A DNA stretch of 64,000 nucleotides, taken from positions 102,802 to 166,801 of the forward strand of contig UCJD01000020.1 in assembly GCA_900472605.1 (NCBI GenBank), in the 5' to 3' direction. Position numbers and translations under genes: made by a program. Below the pieces are notes generated by a model. The model saw only the letters and a program-made list of their open reading frames with translations. It did not search any database and had not been told where the DNA came from. Source of the DNA: Hyphomicrobiales bacterium (lineage in GTDB: Bacteria; Pseudomonadota; Alphaproteobacteria; Rhizobiales; Rhizobiaceae). Shown here in pieces: positions 49,939-57,982 of the stretch (the stretch's first letter is position 1; each line of letters starts with the position of its first letter).

Positions 49939-50395
49939 GGATCCGCCTCTCAATTCAACCAAACCGGAGGAGATGCCTTGCGATCCACAGCTTTACGCCC
50001 ATCAAGGTGCAGCTATGATACGCGTCACAACTCACGGCCTTACCCGGGTTTCATGAACCACACCTGCGAATGTGTCGACGGCTTACGCGCGCAAACTCAG
50101 TGGGTGCTGTAAGAAATGGACACAGTGCTCACTCTTGGGATTTCGCACCCATCGGGTATTGGGGATCGTGCCCCTTTGGCAGTCGAAGGCGTTGCAACTA
50201 CCAAAACAGCCGTTTTTGATTTTACCGAAACGGAAGGCCCTCTTCGCCTACCGTCACGACGATTACATCGATCGCGACACGCGGCCGTAGCAGCATGAAC
50301 GGTGATGACGGCCAAGCGGCTTGGGTAGGAAGCTGGCTGTCGAGCTTGTGGTTCGCGCCGCCGCGGGGAGCGCCGGCAAAGCAAAGCAGGGAAAA
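49939..50395. other. 457-base gap between the GntP permease and gmaS
   Basis: It contains the third 28-bp motif copy (50114-50141) and a weak hairpin with a 6-bp stem (50210-50233). Several frames are open for 60-120 codons but have no family look or ribosome site. One (plus strand, ending at 50290) ends in a protein-like tail (ALFAYRHDDYIDRDTRP), which could be a gene remnant. The part near 50300-50395 is the trailer of gmaS, and no terminator stands out. Confidence 0.35.
50114..50141 (-). promoter_or_regulatory. 28-bp conserved motif, copy 3, upstream of the GntP permease
   Basis: Read on the minus strand it begins ATCCCA and ends GTGTCCATTT; the promoter-proximal half-site AGCACTGTGTCC is at 50118-50129. 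The distal half-site is weaker than in the other copies. Orientation and distance to the permease start (175 bases) mirror those of the RND operon copy (164 bases). Confidence 0.55.
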
Positions 50396-51703
50396 TCAGA
50401 TGTCGAGCGTCGTCGCACGCTCCCATTCGGTGAACTGGGCGCAATAGGTGTTCCACTCGCCGGTCTTGAGCTTGAGATAGGCTGCCGAAAAATCAGTGCC
50501 GAGGGCCGCCTGCAATTCGGTGTCCTTCTCGTATTCGCGCAGCGCGTCGAGCAGGTTGAGCGGCAGTTTCGGCGCGTCCGTGATGAGATGACCGTCGCGA
50601 TACATGTCGATGTCATGATGCGGGCCGGGATCGGCCTTGCAGCGAATGCCTGACAAGCCGGCGGCAATGATGATCGCCTGGAGGAGATACGGATTCACCG
50701 CACCATCCGGCAGGCGCAGCTCGAAGCGGCCGGGACCGGGCACGCGCACCATGTGCGTGCGGTTATTGCCGGTCCAGGTCACCGTGTTCGGCGCCCAGGT
50801 GGCACCGGAAATCGTGCGCGGGGCATTGATGCGCTTGTAGGAATTGACCGTCGGGTTGGTGACCGCGGCAAGCGCCGAGGCATGTTTCATGATGCCACCG
50901 AGAAACGTCCTGCCCTGCGCGGAAAGGCCGAATGGCATATCCTTGTCGGCGAATGCATTGGTCTTGCCTTCGATATCCCAGACGGAGATATGCGCGTGGC
51001 AGCCATTGCCGGTCAGGCCCTTGAAAGGCTTCGGCATGAAGGTTGCCTTCAGGCCATGCTTTTCGGCGATCGACTTGACCATGTATTTGAAGAAGGAATG
51101 CTTGTCGGCCGTCTTCAGCGCATCGTCGTATTCCCAGTTCATCTCGAACTGGCCGTTGGCGTCTTCATGGTCGTTCTGATAGGGCTTCCAACCCAGCGCC
51201 AGCATGCTGTCGCAGATTTCGGCGATGACATCATACCGACGCATCAACGCCTGCTGGTCGTAGCAGGGCTTTTCGGCCGTGTCGTATTCGTCCGAGATCT
51301 TGGCGCCGTCTGCCGTCGTGAGGAAGAACTCCGGCTCAACGCCGGTCTTCACACGCAGCCCCTCGCGTGCCGCTTCCGCGATCAGCCTCTTCAGCACGAC
51401 GCGTGGCGCCTGCTCCACCGGCTTGCCCTCCATGACGCAATCGGCGGCAACCCAGGCAACGTCCTTTTTCCAGGGAAGCTGGATGACCGAGTCCGGGTCA
51501 GGCACGGCGAAGAGGTCGGGATGCGCCGGTGTGAGGTCGAGCCAGGTGGCAAAACCTGCAAAACCCGCGCCGTCCTTCTGCATGTCGGCAATCGCTTCCG
51601 CCGGGACCAGTTTGGCGCGTTGCCCGCCGAACAGGTCCGTATAGCTGATCATGAAATATTTGATGCCTTTTTCGGCAGCGAACTGTGAAAGGTCCAGTGT
51701 CAA
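50396..51703 (-). CDS. gmaS: gamma-glutamylmethylamide synthetase / type III glutamine synthetase (GlnT)
   Basis: The 435-residue glutamine-synthetase-fold enzyme has VKTGVEPEFFL, EVAPGQFEM-like DANGQFEMNWEYDDAL, the FMPKPFKGLTGNGCHAHIS metal/ATP site and the NRTHMVRVPGPGRFELRLPDGAVNPYL segment. In rhizobia this gene is called glnT; with mgsABC and mgdABCD alongside it, ligation of methylamine to glutamate (GmaS activity, EC 6.3.4.12) is the more likely main role. It is separated from mgsC by a strong terminator-like hairpin, so it may be transcribed at a lower level or from its own promoter. Confidence 0.88.
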   Translation of the reverse strand: MTLDLSQFAAEKGIKYFMISYTDLFGGQRAKLVPAEAIADMQKDGAGFAGFATWLDLTPAHPDLFAVPDPDSVIQLPWKKDVAWVAADCVMEGKPVEQAPRVVLKRLIAEAAREGLRVKTGVEPEFFLTTADGAKISDEYDTAEKPCYDQQALMRRYDVIAEICDSMLALGWKPYQNDHEDANGQFEMNWEYDDALKTADKHSFFKYMVKSIAEKHGLKATFMPKPFKGLTGNGCHAHISVWDIEGKTNAFADKDMPFGLSAQGRTFLGGIMKHASALAAVTNPTVNSYKRINAPRTISGATWAPNTVTWTGNNRTHMVRVPGPGRFELRLPDGAVNPYLLQAIIIAAGLSGIRCKADPGPHHDIDMYRDGHLITDAPKLPLNLLDALREYEKDTELQAALGTDFSAAYLKLKTGEWNTYCAQFTEWERATTLDI

Positions 51704-51740
51704 TACGGTTCCCCTTGTTCTTGAATCTCAGACACTTGTT

Positions 51741-51781
51741 CGAAAAAGGCCGGGCGCGCCCTCCCAAATGCGCCCGGCCTT
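51741..51781 (-). terminator. intrinsic terminator between mgsC and gmaS
   Basis: A 12-bp perfect stem (51746-51757 with 51770-51781; AAGGCCGGGCGC ... GCGCCCGGCCTT) with a 12-nt loop is followed on the minus strand by TTTTTCG. It lies directly behind the mgsC stop codon and upstream of gmaS, so it ends or attenuates the mgsABC transcript. Confidence 0.8.
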
Positions 51782-51785
51782 GCAA

Positions 51786-53114
51786 TCAGAAACCGGCCTT
51801 GCCGGGATACCAGGACGTGCCGGCCAGCGGCACCTGCGCCATCGCAGCCGCTTCCATAGTGAGCGCGCAGAGATCCTCCGGTTCGAGATTGTGGAGATGG
51901 TTCTTGCCGCAGGCGCGCGCGATGGTCTGTGCCTCGAGCGTCATGACCTTCAGATAGTTGGCGAGGCGGCGGCCGGCTGCGACCGGATCGAGGCGGGCTG
52001 CCAGTTCCGGGTCCTGTGTCGTGATGCCGGCGGGATCCTTGCCTTCGTGCCAGTCATCATAGGCGCCGGCGGTGGTGCCGAGCTTCTGGTATTCCGCTTC
52101 CCATTTCGGATCGTTGTCGCCGATGGCGACAAGTGCTGCCGTACCGATTGCCACCGCATCGGCACCGAGCGCCATCGCCTTGGCCACATCTGCGCCGGAG
52201 CGTATGCCGCCCGATACGATCAGCTGTACCTTGCGATGCATACCGAGATCCTGCAGCGCCTGAACGGCGGGGCGGATGCAGGCAAGCGTTGGCATTCCGA
52301 CATTCTCGATGAAGACGTCCTGGGTGGCGGCCGTTCCGCCCTGCATGCCGTCGAGCACCACGACGTCCGCCCCGGCCTTCACGGCAAGCGCCGTGTCGTA
52401 ATAGGGTCGCGCGCCACCGACCTTGATGTAGATCGGCTTTTCCCAGTCGGTGATTTCGCGCAGTTCGAGGATCTTGATTTCAAGATCGTCCGGACCGGTC
52501 CAGTCGGGATGACGGCAGGCCGAGCGCTGGTCGATACCCTTGGGCAGGTTGCGCATGTTCGCGACGCGATCGGAGATTTTCTGGCCGAGCAGCATGCCGC
52601 CACCGCCGGGCTTGGCGCCCTGCCCGACCACAATTTCGATCGCATCCGCACGGCGCAGATCCTTCGGGTTCATGCCATAGCGCGATGGCAGATACTGGTA
52701 GACGAGCGTTTGAGAGTGGCCGCGTTCCTCATCGGTCATGCCGCCGTCGCCGGTCGTCGTGGATGTCCCGGCAATGGTTGCGCCGCGACCCAGCGCCTCC
52801 TTGGCGTTGCCGGACAGCGCACCAAAGCTCATGCCGGCAATGGTGATCGGCGTCTTCAGCGTGATCGGTTTCTTGGCAAAGCGGGTGCCGAGCGTCACCG
52901 TCGTATCGCATTTCTCGCGATACCCCTCGAGCGGGTAGCGGGAAATCGAGGCGCCGAGAAACAGCAGATCGTCGAAATGCGGGACCTTGCGCTTGGTGCC
53001 GGCACCGCGAATGTCGTAAATGCCGGTGGCGGCAGCGCGACGAATTTCCGCCAGCGTCGCATCGTCGAAGGTCGCCGACTTGCGCGGAGGGGTATGGGGG
53101 TTGTGATAGCTCAT
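51786..53114 (-). CDS. mgsC: N-methylglutamate synthase subunit C (GltB-like FMN protein, GlxD)
   Basis: The 442-residue protein corresponds to the FMN-binding glutamate-synthase domain. Seen are PITIAGMSFGALSGNAKEALGRGAT, TTTGDGGMTDEE, YGMNPKDLRRADAIEIVVGQGAKPGGGGMLLGQKI, DVVVLDGMQGGTAATQDVF and VSGGIRSGADVAKAMALGADAVAIGTAALVAIG. The ATG at 53114 (MSYHNPHTPP) follows GAGGGACGATC; the longer frame to 53210 overlaps mgsB. It acts with MgsA and MgsB to make N-methylglutamate. The gene is 13 bases downstream of mgsB. In S. meliloti it is named glxD. Confidence 0.92.
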   Translation of the reverse strand: MSYHNPHTPPRKSATFDDATLAEIRRAAATGIYDIRGAGTKRKVPHFDDLLFLGASISRYPLEGYREKCDTTVTLGTRFAKKPITLKTPITIAGMSFGALSGNAKEALGRGATIAGTSTTTGDGGMTDEERGHSQTLVYQYLPSRYGMNPKDLRRADAIEIVVGQGAKPGGGGMLLGQKISDRVANMRNLPKGIDQRSACRHPDWTGPDDLEIKILELREITDWEKPIYIKVGGARPYYDTALAVKAGADVVVLDGMQGGTAATQDVFIENVGMPTLACIRPAVQALQDLGMHRKVQLIVSGGIRSGADVAKAMALGADAVAIGTAALVAIGDNDPKWEAEYQKLGTTAGAYDDWHEGKDPAGITTQDPELAARLDPVAAGRRLANYLKVMTLEAQTIARACGKNHLHNLEPEDLCALTMEAAAMAQVPLAGTSWYPGKAGF

Positions 53115-53127
53115 GATCGTCCCTCGC

Positions 53128-53814
53128 TCAGTATGCGTCTGCGTTGTCGATATTGAAGTTGTAGAGCTTGCGCGCCGACCCGTAGCGCTTGAACTCTTCC
53201 GGTCGGGCATCGGTTATTCCGGCCTTTTCGAGAAGCTCGGCGAGCTTTTCCAGATGGTCCGGACGCATCTCCTTCTCGATGCAATCGGCGCCAAGACTCT
53301 TGACCGTGCCGCGCACGAAAAGCTTGGCCTCATAGATGCTGTCGCCCAAAGCATCACCGGCATCGCCGAGAACGACGAGGTGGCCGGACTGGCCCATGAA
53401 GGCCGACATGTGGCCGATCGAACCGTTGACGACAATATCGATGCCCTTCATCGAAATGCCGCAGCGCGATGCCGCATTACCCTTGATGACGAGAAGACCG
53501 CCGCGGCCGGTGGCGCCCGCATATTGCGAGGCATCGCCCTCGATGAAGACGGTGCCCGACATCATGTTTTCGGCAACACCCGGCCCGGCCGAGCCATGCA
53601 CGGTCACGGTGCCGCCATCGTTCATGCCTGCGCAGTAATAACCCACGGAACCATGAATCTGGACCTTGACTGGGCTGTCGATACCGACGGCGACGGCATG
53701 GCTGCCGCGCGGATTGACGACCTCGAAGGCCGTGTCGTTGGCGCCGGAAACAAGACCGTGCAGGGCGCTGTTGAGTTCGCGAAGAGGCGTGTTGGAAAGG
53801 TCGAATGTCGGCAT
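53128..53814 (-). CDS. mgsB: N-methylglutamate synthase subunit B (GXGXG-repeat protein, GlxC)
   Basis: The 228-residue protein has the right-handed beta-helix of the glutamate-synthase C-terminal domain, with G-x-x-G-x-x-x-G repeats (HGSVGYYCAGMNDGG, GSAGPGVAENMMSG, GDASQYAGATGRGG, GSIGHMSAFMGQSG). It is a scaffold that holds the amidotransferase and FMN subunits together. The ATG at 53814 lies 4 bases after the mgsA stop; the longer frame to 53937 overlaps mgsA. Confidence 0.93.
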   Translation of the reverse strand: MPTFDLSNTPLRELNSALHGLVSGANDTAFEVVNPRGSHAVAVGIDSPVKVQIHGSVGYYCAGMNDGGTVTVHGSAGPGVAENMMSGTVFIEGDASQYAGATGRGGLLVIKGNAASRCGISMKGIDIVVNGSIGHMSAFMGQSGHLVVLGDAGDALGDSIYEAKLFVRGTVKSLGADCIEKEMRPDHLEKLAELLEKAGITDARPEEFKRYGSARKLYNFNIDNADAY

Positions 53815-53818
53815 GATC

Positions 53819-54724
53819 TCAGGCAGCCTTCTCGTGATCCCAAAAATAGACGGTGGCCGGCTCGGGTTCCCATACGCGGGCGGTCTCGATGCCGGGAAGA
53901 GTGACCAGCGCGCGGTATTCCGAACCGAAAGCGACATACTGGTCGGTTTCAGCCATCACCGCCGGCTTGCAGGCGATCGGATCGCGCACGACGCCGAAGC
54001 CCGACCTGGTGCCGACGACGAAGGTAAAGAAACCATCGAGATCATCGAGCGCGCTTTCGAGCGCCTGGCCGAGATCCTTGCCCTTGGCCATCTCGGCGGT
54101 GAGATACGCGGCGGCGACTTCCGAGTCGTTCTGTGTCTCGAAGGTCATGCCTTCGCGGACAAGCTCGCGGCGCAGATTGTTGTGGTTGGATAGGGAACCA
54201 TTGTGCACGAGGCACTGGTCGGCGCCGGTCGAGAACGGATGCGCGCCGAGCGTGGTCACCGCCGATTCCGTTGCCATGCGGGTATGGCCGATGCCGTGTG
54301 TGCCGGACATGGCGCGAACGTCGAAACGGGCAACGACATCCTTCGGTAGGCCGGTTTCCTTGTAGATTTCGACACTTTCGCCGGATCCCATCACCCGCAC
54401 GGAGGGCCGAATGCGCGACAGCACATCGCGTACGTCGGCGATCTTATCTGCGGGGATATCGAGGACAGCGTGGGTGCTCTTGACGGTGACGGAAGCATCG
54501 ACGCCCTGATCCTTGAGCGCTCCGGCAAGATCGTCGAAATCCACCGACGGATGCGGCGACTGCACGGTCACCTTAGCCCTGCCGCCGGCTGCGCTGCCAT
54601 AGATGGCAATGCCGGCGGAGTCCGGACCTCGGTCTGTCATGACAATCAACATGTCGGAAAGCAGCGCGCCGAGCTGCGGTTCCAGGGTTTTATCCTTCAG
54701 AAATAATCCAACAATGCCGCACAT
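53819..54724 (-). CDS. mgsA: N-methylglutamate synthase subunit A (class II glutamine amidotransferase, GlxB)
   Basis: The 301-residue Ntn amidotransferase starts MCGIVGLFLKD, so that Cys2 becomes the N-terminal nucleophile after Met removal. Other glutaminase features are TDRGPDSAGIAIYG, GIGHTRMATESAVTTLGAHPF and CLVHNGSLSNHNNLRREL. GGAGG lies five bases before the ATG at 54724. It is first in the order mgsA-mgsB-mgsC. It supplies nitrogen transfer chemistry for methyl-glutamine analogues; in S. meliloti it is named glxB. A 13-bp palindrome is located 73 bases upstream. Confidence 0.93.
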   Translation of the reverse strand: MCGIVGLFLKDKTLEPQLGALLSDMLIVMTDRGPDSAGIAIYGSAAGGRAKVTVQSPHPSVDFDDLAGALKDQGVDASVTVKSTHAVLDIPADKIADVRDVLSRIRPSVRVMGSGESVEIYKETGLPKDVVARFDVRAMSGTHGIGHTRMATESAVTTLGAHPFSTGADQCLVHNGSLSNHNNLRRELVREGMTFETQNDSEVAAAYLTAEMAKGKDLGQALESALDDLDGFFTFVVGTRSGFGVVRDPIACKPAVMAETDQYVAFGSEYRALVTLPGIETARVWEPEPATVYFWDHEKAA

Positions 54725-54796
54725 GCGCGCCTCCATTCGTTGCTGAATGAAGAGCTAGCACCCAATTTTTTCGAAATCAATCTTGAGAATAAAATA

Positions 54797-54809
54797 TTCC
54801 TAAAAGGAA
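54797..54809. promoter_or_regulatory. palindrome TTCCT-AAA-AGGAA upstream of mgsA
   Basis: The 13-bp perfect inverted repeat, in AT-rich DNA, is just beyond the stop of the XRE-cupin gene and 73 bases before the mgsA start. The same core recurs at 55509-55521 upstream of the XRE-cupin gene, so it is probably the operator of that regulator. Confidence 0.6.
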
Positions 54810-54812
54810 AAT

Positions 54813-55481
54813 TTAGTCGTTACCTACTCGTTTGTGCGGATAGCTGATGATCGACAGGTAACGGGCCGGGAGCGTGACGAGCTCTTCCGGTCCATGCGGT
54901 GCATCAGCATCGAAAAACAGGCTGTCGCCGGCCTGCATTGTAAAAAGCTGCTCGCCATGCCGATAAACCACCTCGCCTTCGAGCATATAGAGGAACTCCA
55001 TTCCCTCATGCTGGAAAGTCGGGAATACGTCCGATTCGGCAGTCAATGTGATGAGATAGGGCTCGACCGTCACGCCGCTGGAATTGTTGTCGATATGGCC
55101 AAGCAGACTGTACTGGTGACCGGCGCGGGTGCCGCGGCGCTCGATATTGACACCCTCGCCAGCCTTGACGAAGACCGCATTACGCGGCTCCTCGAAACGG
55201 CGAAAAAAGGCAGTGAGCGGCACGCCGAGTGCCTTCGAAAGCAGTTGCAGGCTCGTCAACGACGGCGAGATATTGCCGTTTTCAATCTTGGACAGCATAC
55301 CGACCGAGATGCCGGTGGCTGCAGCAAGATCGGTTACGGTGATGCCCAACGCCTTGCGATAGGTTCGCACTTCGTGGCCAATCGCCATCTCAAGGTTGTT
55401 TTCCCGCGGCTCGCGGGTCGCATGGGGGTTTTGCGAGAGGCTCGCCTTCTGCTGCCCGTCAATGCCGTCTTCGCTTGCCAT
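54813..55481 (-). CDS. XRE-type HTH regulator with C-terminal cupin
   Basis: The 222-residue protein has a lambda-repressor HTH (GHEVRTYRKALGITVTDLAAATGISVGMLSKIENGNISPSLTSLQ-) and a C-terminal cupin_2 effector domain (FPTFQHEGMEFLYMLEGEVVYRHGEQLFTMQAGDSLFFDADAPHG). Such PuuR-like proteins sense small amines or amino acids. The ATG at 55481 has GGAG six bases upstream; the longer frame to 55559 would cover the operator-like palindrome. It is co-directional with mgsABC and lies between mgsA and the GlxA gene, so control of the methylamine genes is likely. Confidence 0.92.
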   Translation of the reverse strand: MASEDGIDGQQKASLSQNPHATREPRENNLEMAIGHEVRTYRKALGITVTDLAAATGISVGMLSKIENGNISPSLTSLQLLSKALGVPLTAFFRRFEEPRNAVFVKAGEGVNIERRGTRAGHQYSLLGHIDNNSSGVTVEPYLITLTAESDVFPTFQHEGMEFLYMLEGEVVYRHGEQLFTMQAGDSLFFDADAPHGPEELVTLPARYLSIISYPHKRVGND

Positions 55482-55508
55482 TCGTCGCTCCGCACCTGAT
55501 AAGCGATC

Positions 55509-55521
55509 TTCCTTAAAGGAA
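55509..55521. promoter_or_regulatory. palindrome TTCCT-TAA-AGGAA upstream of the XRE-cupin gene
   Basis: The 13-bp perfect inverted repeat is 28 bases before the regulator ATG. It shares TTCCT-N3-AGGAAAA with the copy upstream of mgsA. Its position fits autoregulation. Confidence 0.6.
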
Positions 55522-55547
55522 AACTTCGAGTATTCGGAGGAAATTTT

Positions 55548-55576
55548 CAGGACCGGCAAGGATCACCCCGGTCCTG
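55548..55576 (-). terminator. 9-bp stem-loop downstream of glxA
   Basis: CAGGACCGG (55548-55556) and CCGGTCCTG (55568-55576) pair perfectly with an 11-nt loop, 37 bases beyond the glxA stop. The sequence after it on the minus strand is AAAATTT, not a T tract, so termination is uncertain. Confidence 0.4.
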
Positions 55577-55612
55577 CGTCGCCCGGACGAGATGATGATC
55601 CGTTTATCGACA

Positions 55613-56584
55613 TCATGCATTCCTTTGCCGCGCCATACGCCGCTTCTCGCTTGGCGGCATTGCATATTTGAGGCTGAAACAGCGCGCAAAATGGGCGGCC
55701 GTGGAGAAGCCTGTCAGCATACCGATATCGACGATCGGCAATGAGGTCTGTCGCAGCAGTTCATCAGCCTTCGCAAGCCGCAGATCACGGTAGAAAACCA
55801 TCATGGAACGGCCGACATGCGTGGAGAACAGGCGCTGCAGCTGGCGGGTGCTGCTGCCGCACAACTGCGCAAGCTGTTCCGGCGACAGGGGATCGGCGAG
55901 ATGGGTGGTCATCAGCTCGACCGCCGATTCGAGTACCGGATGATGAATGTCGAAACGCTGTCCTGCACCGCCGAGCTGCGGCTCGTCGGCGGTTCTCAGG
56001 CGTGGATGGATGAACCATTCACTGACCTCACGTGCGAACGCCGAGCCGTGTTCGCGGGCGATCAACGCTCCCATCATATCCATCGCCGCCACGCCTCCGG
56101 CACAGGTGTAACGATCGCGGTCGATCACATAGAGCGCGCGCTCGATCAGCAGGTCGGCGGCATATTCGATGAGCGGATCGATATGGGTCCAGTGGACGGT
56201 AAAGCGCCGGCCCGCCATCAGCCCCGCCTTCGCCAGAATGGCGGAACCACCGGAAATGCCGCCCAGCTTGACGCCGCGCTGGCCGAGTCGGCGCAGTTCC
56301 CGCACCAGCGTCGCATCCTCGTAGAGCATCGGGTTTCCGCCCGCCACGACGAAGGCCAGATCCAGCACATCCGATGTGGCTTGCGCCAACGGCGCCGTGT
56401 CGAAACCGCCGCCCGAGGTCGATGCCCCGAATCCGCCGCTGACCGAATAGAAGCGGCAATGATAGAGTGTCTTGCCGGCCAGATGATTGGCCGCCCGCAA
56501 TGGCTCGACCGCCGCGGCAAGCGACATCAGCGCATAACCGTCGGTGAGGACGAACCCGACCGACATCGATCCTTCTACCTGCAT
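55613..56584 (-). CDS. glxA: GlxA-type transcriptional regulator (DJ-1/PfpI + AraC HTH)
   Basis: The 323-residue protein has a PfpI-like N-terminal domain (MSVGFVLTDGYALMSLAAAVEPLRAANHLAGKTLY; elbow region GISGGSAILAKAGLM, where the usual Cys is Ser/Gly) and an AraC double HTH (SPEQLAQLCGSSTRQLQRLFSTHVG, LPIVDIGMLTGFSTAAHFARCFSLKYA). The ATG at 56584 follows GGAG at six bases. It is divergent from the mgd/sox operon and upstream of the XRE-cupin and mgs genes. In S. meliloti the equivalent gene at this locus is named glxA. It probably activates the mgd operon. Confidence 0.9.
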   Translation of the reverse strand: MQVEGSMSVGFVLTDGYALMSLAAAVEPLRAANHLAGKTLYHCRFYSVSGGFGASTSGGGFDTAPLAQATSDVLDLAFVVAGGNPMLYEDATLVRELRRLGQRGVKLGGISGGSAILAKAGLMAGRRFTVHWTHIDPLIEYAADLLIERALYVIDRDRYTCAGGVAAMDMMGALIAREHGSAFAREVSEWFIHPRLRTADEPQLGGAGQRFDIHHPVLESAVELMTTHLADPLSPEQLAQLCGSSTRQLQRLFSTHVGRSMMVFYRDLRLAKADELLRQTSLPIVDIGMLTGFSTAAHFARCFSLKYAMPPSEKRRMARQRNA

Positions 56585-56645
56585 CAAAAGCTCCGAAGCA
56601 TTTCATGGGGAGCCTAATCGACTTGGCAGGATTGGACAATAATAC

Positions 56646-56658
56646 GTCCGCCACGGAC
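56646..56658. promoter_or_regulatory. dyad GTCCG-CCA-CGGAC upstream of mgdA
   Basis: The 13-bp perfect inverted repeat is in the glxA-mgdA gap, 54 bases before the chosen mgdA start, with a further GGAC 10 bases upstream (56632-56635). It differs from the TTCCT-N3-AGGAA palindromes, suggesting a different regulator (GlxA is the candidate). Confidence 0.35.
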
Positions 56659-56712
56659 AAAGCCATCTTTCTTGATCGCGCTATAGATTCTGCAAATGCC
56701 CCGTTTTCGAGG

Positions 56713-57972
56713 ATGAGAGATTTGCGCTATTCCGCTTTCCAGGTGTTCAAGCAGGCTCTGACCGGCCACAAGGGCTGGGGTCCTTTGTGGCGAAATCCCG
56801 AACCCAAGCCGCATTACGACTTCATCATCGTCGGCGGCGGCGGACATGGTCTGGCGACGGCCTATTACCTGGCCAAGACCTTCTCCCAATCGCGTATCGC
56901 CGTTCTGGAGAAGGGCTGGCTCGGATCGGGAAACATCGGCCGCAATACGACGATCATCCGCTCCAACTATCTCCTGCCCGGCAACGAGCCCTTCTACGAA
57001 TTCTCGATGAAGCTCTGGGAGGGGCTTGAGCAGGAATTCAACTTCAACGCCATGGTCAGCCAGCGCGGCATCGTCAATCTGTTCCACACGGACGCTCAGC
57101 GCGATGCCTATCGCCGGCGCGGCAATGCCATGCTTCTGGCCGGTGCGGATGCCAAACTGCTGGGGCGCGACGAGCTGCGTGCGATGATCCCGTACCTCAA
57201 TTTCGACAATGCGCGTTTTCCGATCAAGGGTGGCCTGCACCAGCCGCGCGCTGGCACCGCCCGCCATGACGGCGTCGCATGGGGTTATGCGCGCGGCGCC
57301 GATATGGCCGGCGTCGATCTCATCCAGAATTGCGAAGTGCAGGGCTTCCGCATCGAGAACGGCGTCGTCAAGGGCGTCGAGACGTCGCGCGGCTACATCA
57401 GCGCCGGCAAGGTGGGCGTCGCCGTTGCCGGCTCGACAAGCCGCGTCATGGCCATGGCCGGCATGCGCATGCCCATCGAAAGCCATGTCCTTCAGGCCTT
57501 CGTTTCCGAAGGCCTGAAGCCGACGATACCGGGTGTCATCACCTTCGGCGCCGGCCATTTCTATGTCAGCCAGTCCGACAAGGGCGGCCTTGTCTTTGGC
57601 GGCGATATCGACGGCTACAATTCCTATGCCCAGCGCGGCAACATGCCGGTGATCGAGGATGTCGCCGAGGGTGGTATGGCAGTCATGCCGATGATTGGCC
57701 GGGCGCGCCTGCTGCGCATCTGGGGCGGCATCATGGACATGTCGATGGATGGTTCGCCGATCATCGACCAGACGCCTGTCAAGGGCCTCTACCTCAACGC
57801 CGGCTGGTGTTACGGCGGCTTCAAGGCAACGCCCGCCAGCGGCTATGCCTTCGCCCATCTTCTGGCCACCGACAGGCCGCATGACACGGCAAAAGCCTAT
57901 CGCCTCGACCGCTTCGAACGCGGTTACGTTATCGATGAAAAGGGCGTCGGCGCCCAACCGAACCTTCACTGA
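56713..57972 (+). CDS. mgdA: sarcosine oxidase beta-like subunit of N-methylglutamate dehydrogenase
   Basis: The 419-residue flavoprotein has an FAD/NAD Rossmann start (FIIVGGGGHGLATAYYLAKTF), then LEKGWLGSGNIGRNTTIIRSNYL, where the region near GNIGRNTT carries the covalent-flavin neighbourhood of SoxB proteins, and the C-terminal DGSPIIDQTPVKGLYLNAGWCYGGFKATPASG. The frame runs back to 56605; the ATG at 56713 (MRDLRYSAF) matches the family start. As SoxB it would oxidise sarcosine; beside gmaS/mgsABC the substrate is more likely N-methylglutamate. It is the first gene of mgdABCD. Confidence 0.88.
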   Translation: MRDLRYSAFQVFKQALTGHKGWGPLWRNPEPKPHYDFIIVGGGGHGLATAYYLAKTFSQSRIAVLEKGWLGSGNIGRNTTIIRSNYLLPGNEPFYEFSMKLWEGLEQEFNFNAMVSQRGIVNLFHTDAQRDAYRRRGNAMLLAGADAKLLGRDELRAMIPYLNFDNARFPIKGGLHQPRAGTARHDGVAWGYARGADMAGVDLIQNCEVQGFRIENGVVKGVETSRGYISAGKVGVAVAGSTSRVMAMAGMRMPIESHVLQAFVSEGLKPTIPGVITFGAGHFYVSQSDKGGLVFGGDIDGYNSYAQRGNMPVIEDVAEGGMAVMPMIGRARLLRIWGGIMDMSMDGSPIIDQTPVKGLYLNAGWCYGGFKATPASGYAFAHLLATDRPHDTAKAYRLDRFERGYVIDEKGVGAQPNLH

Positions 57973-57982
57973 GGCCTGAACG

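Noticed and set aside
56614..57969. 451-codon open frame opposite mgdA
   Set aside because: It is antisense to mgdA and has no recognisable features.
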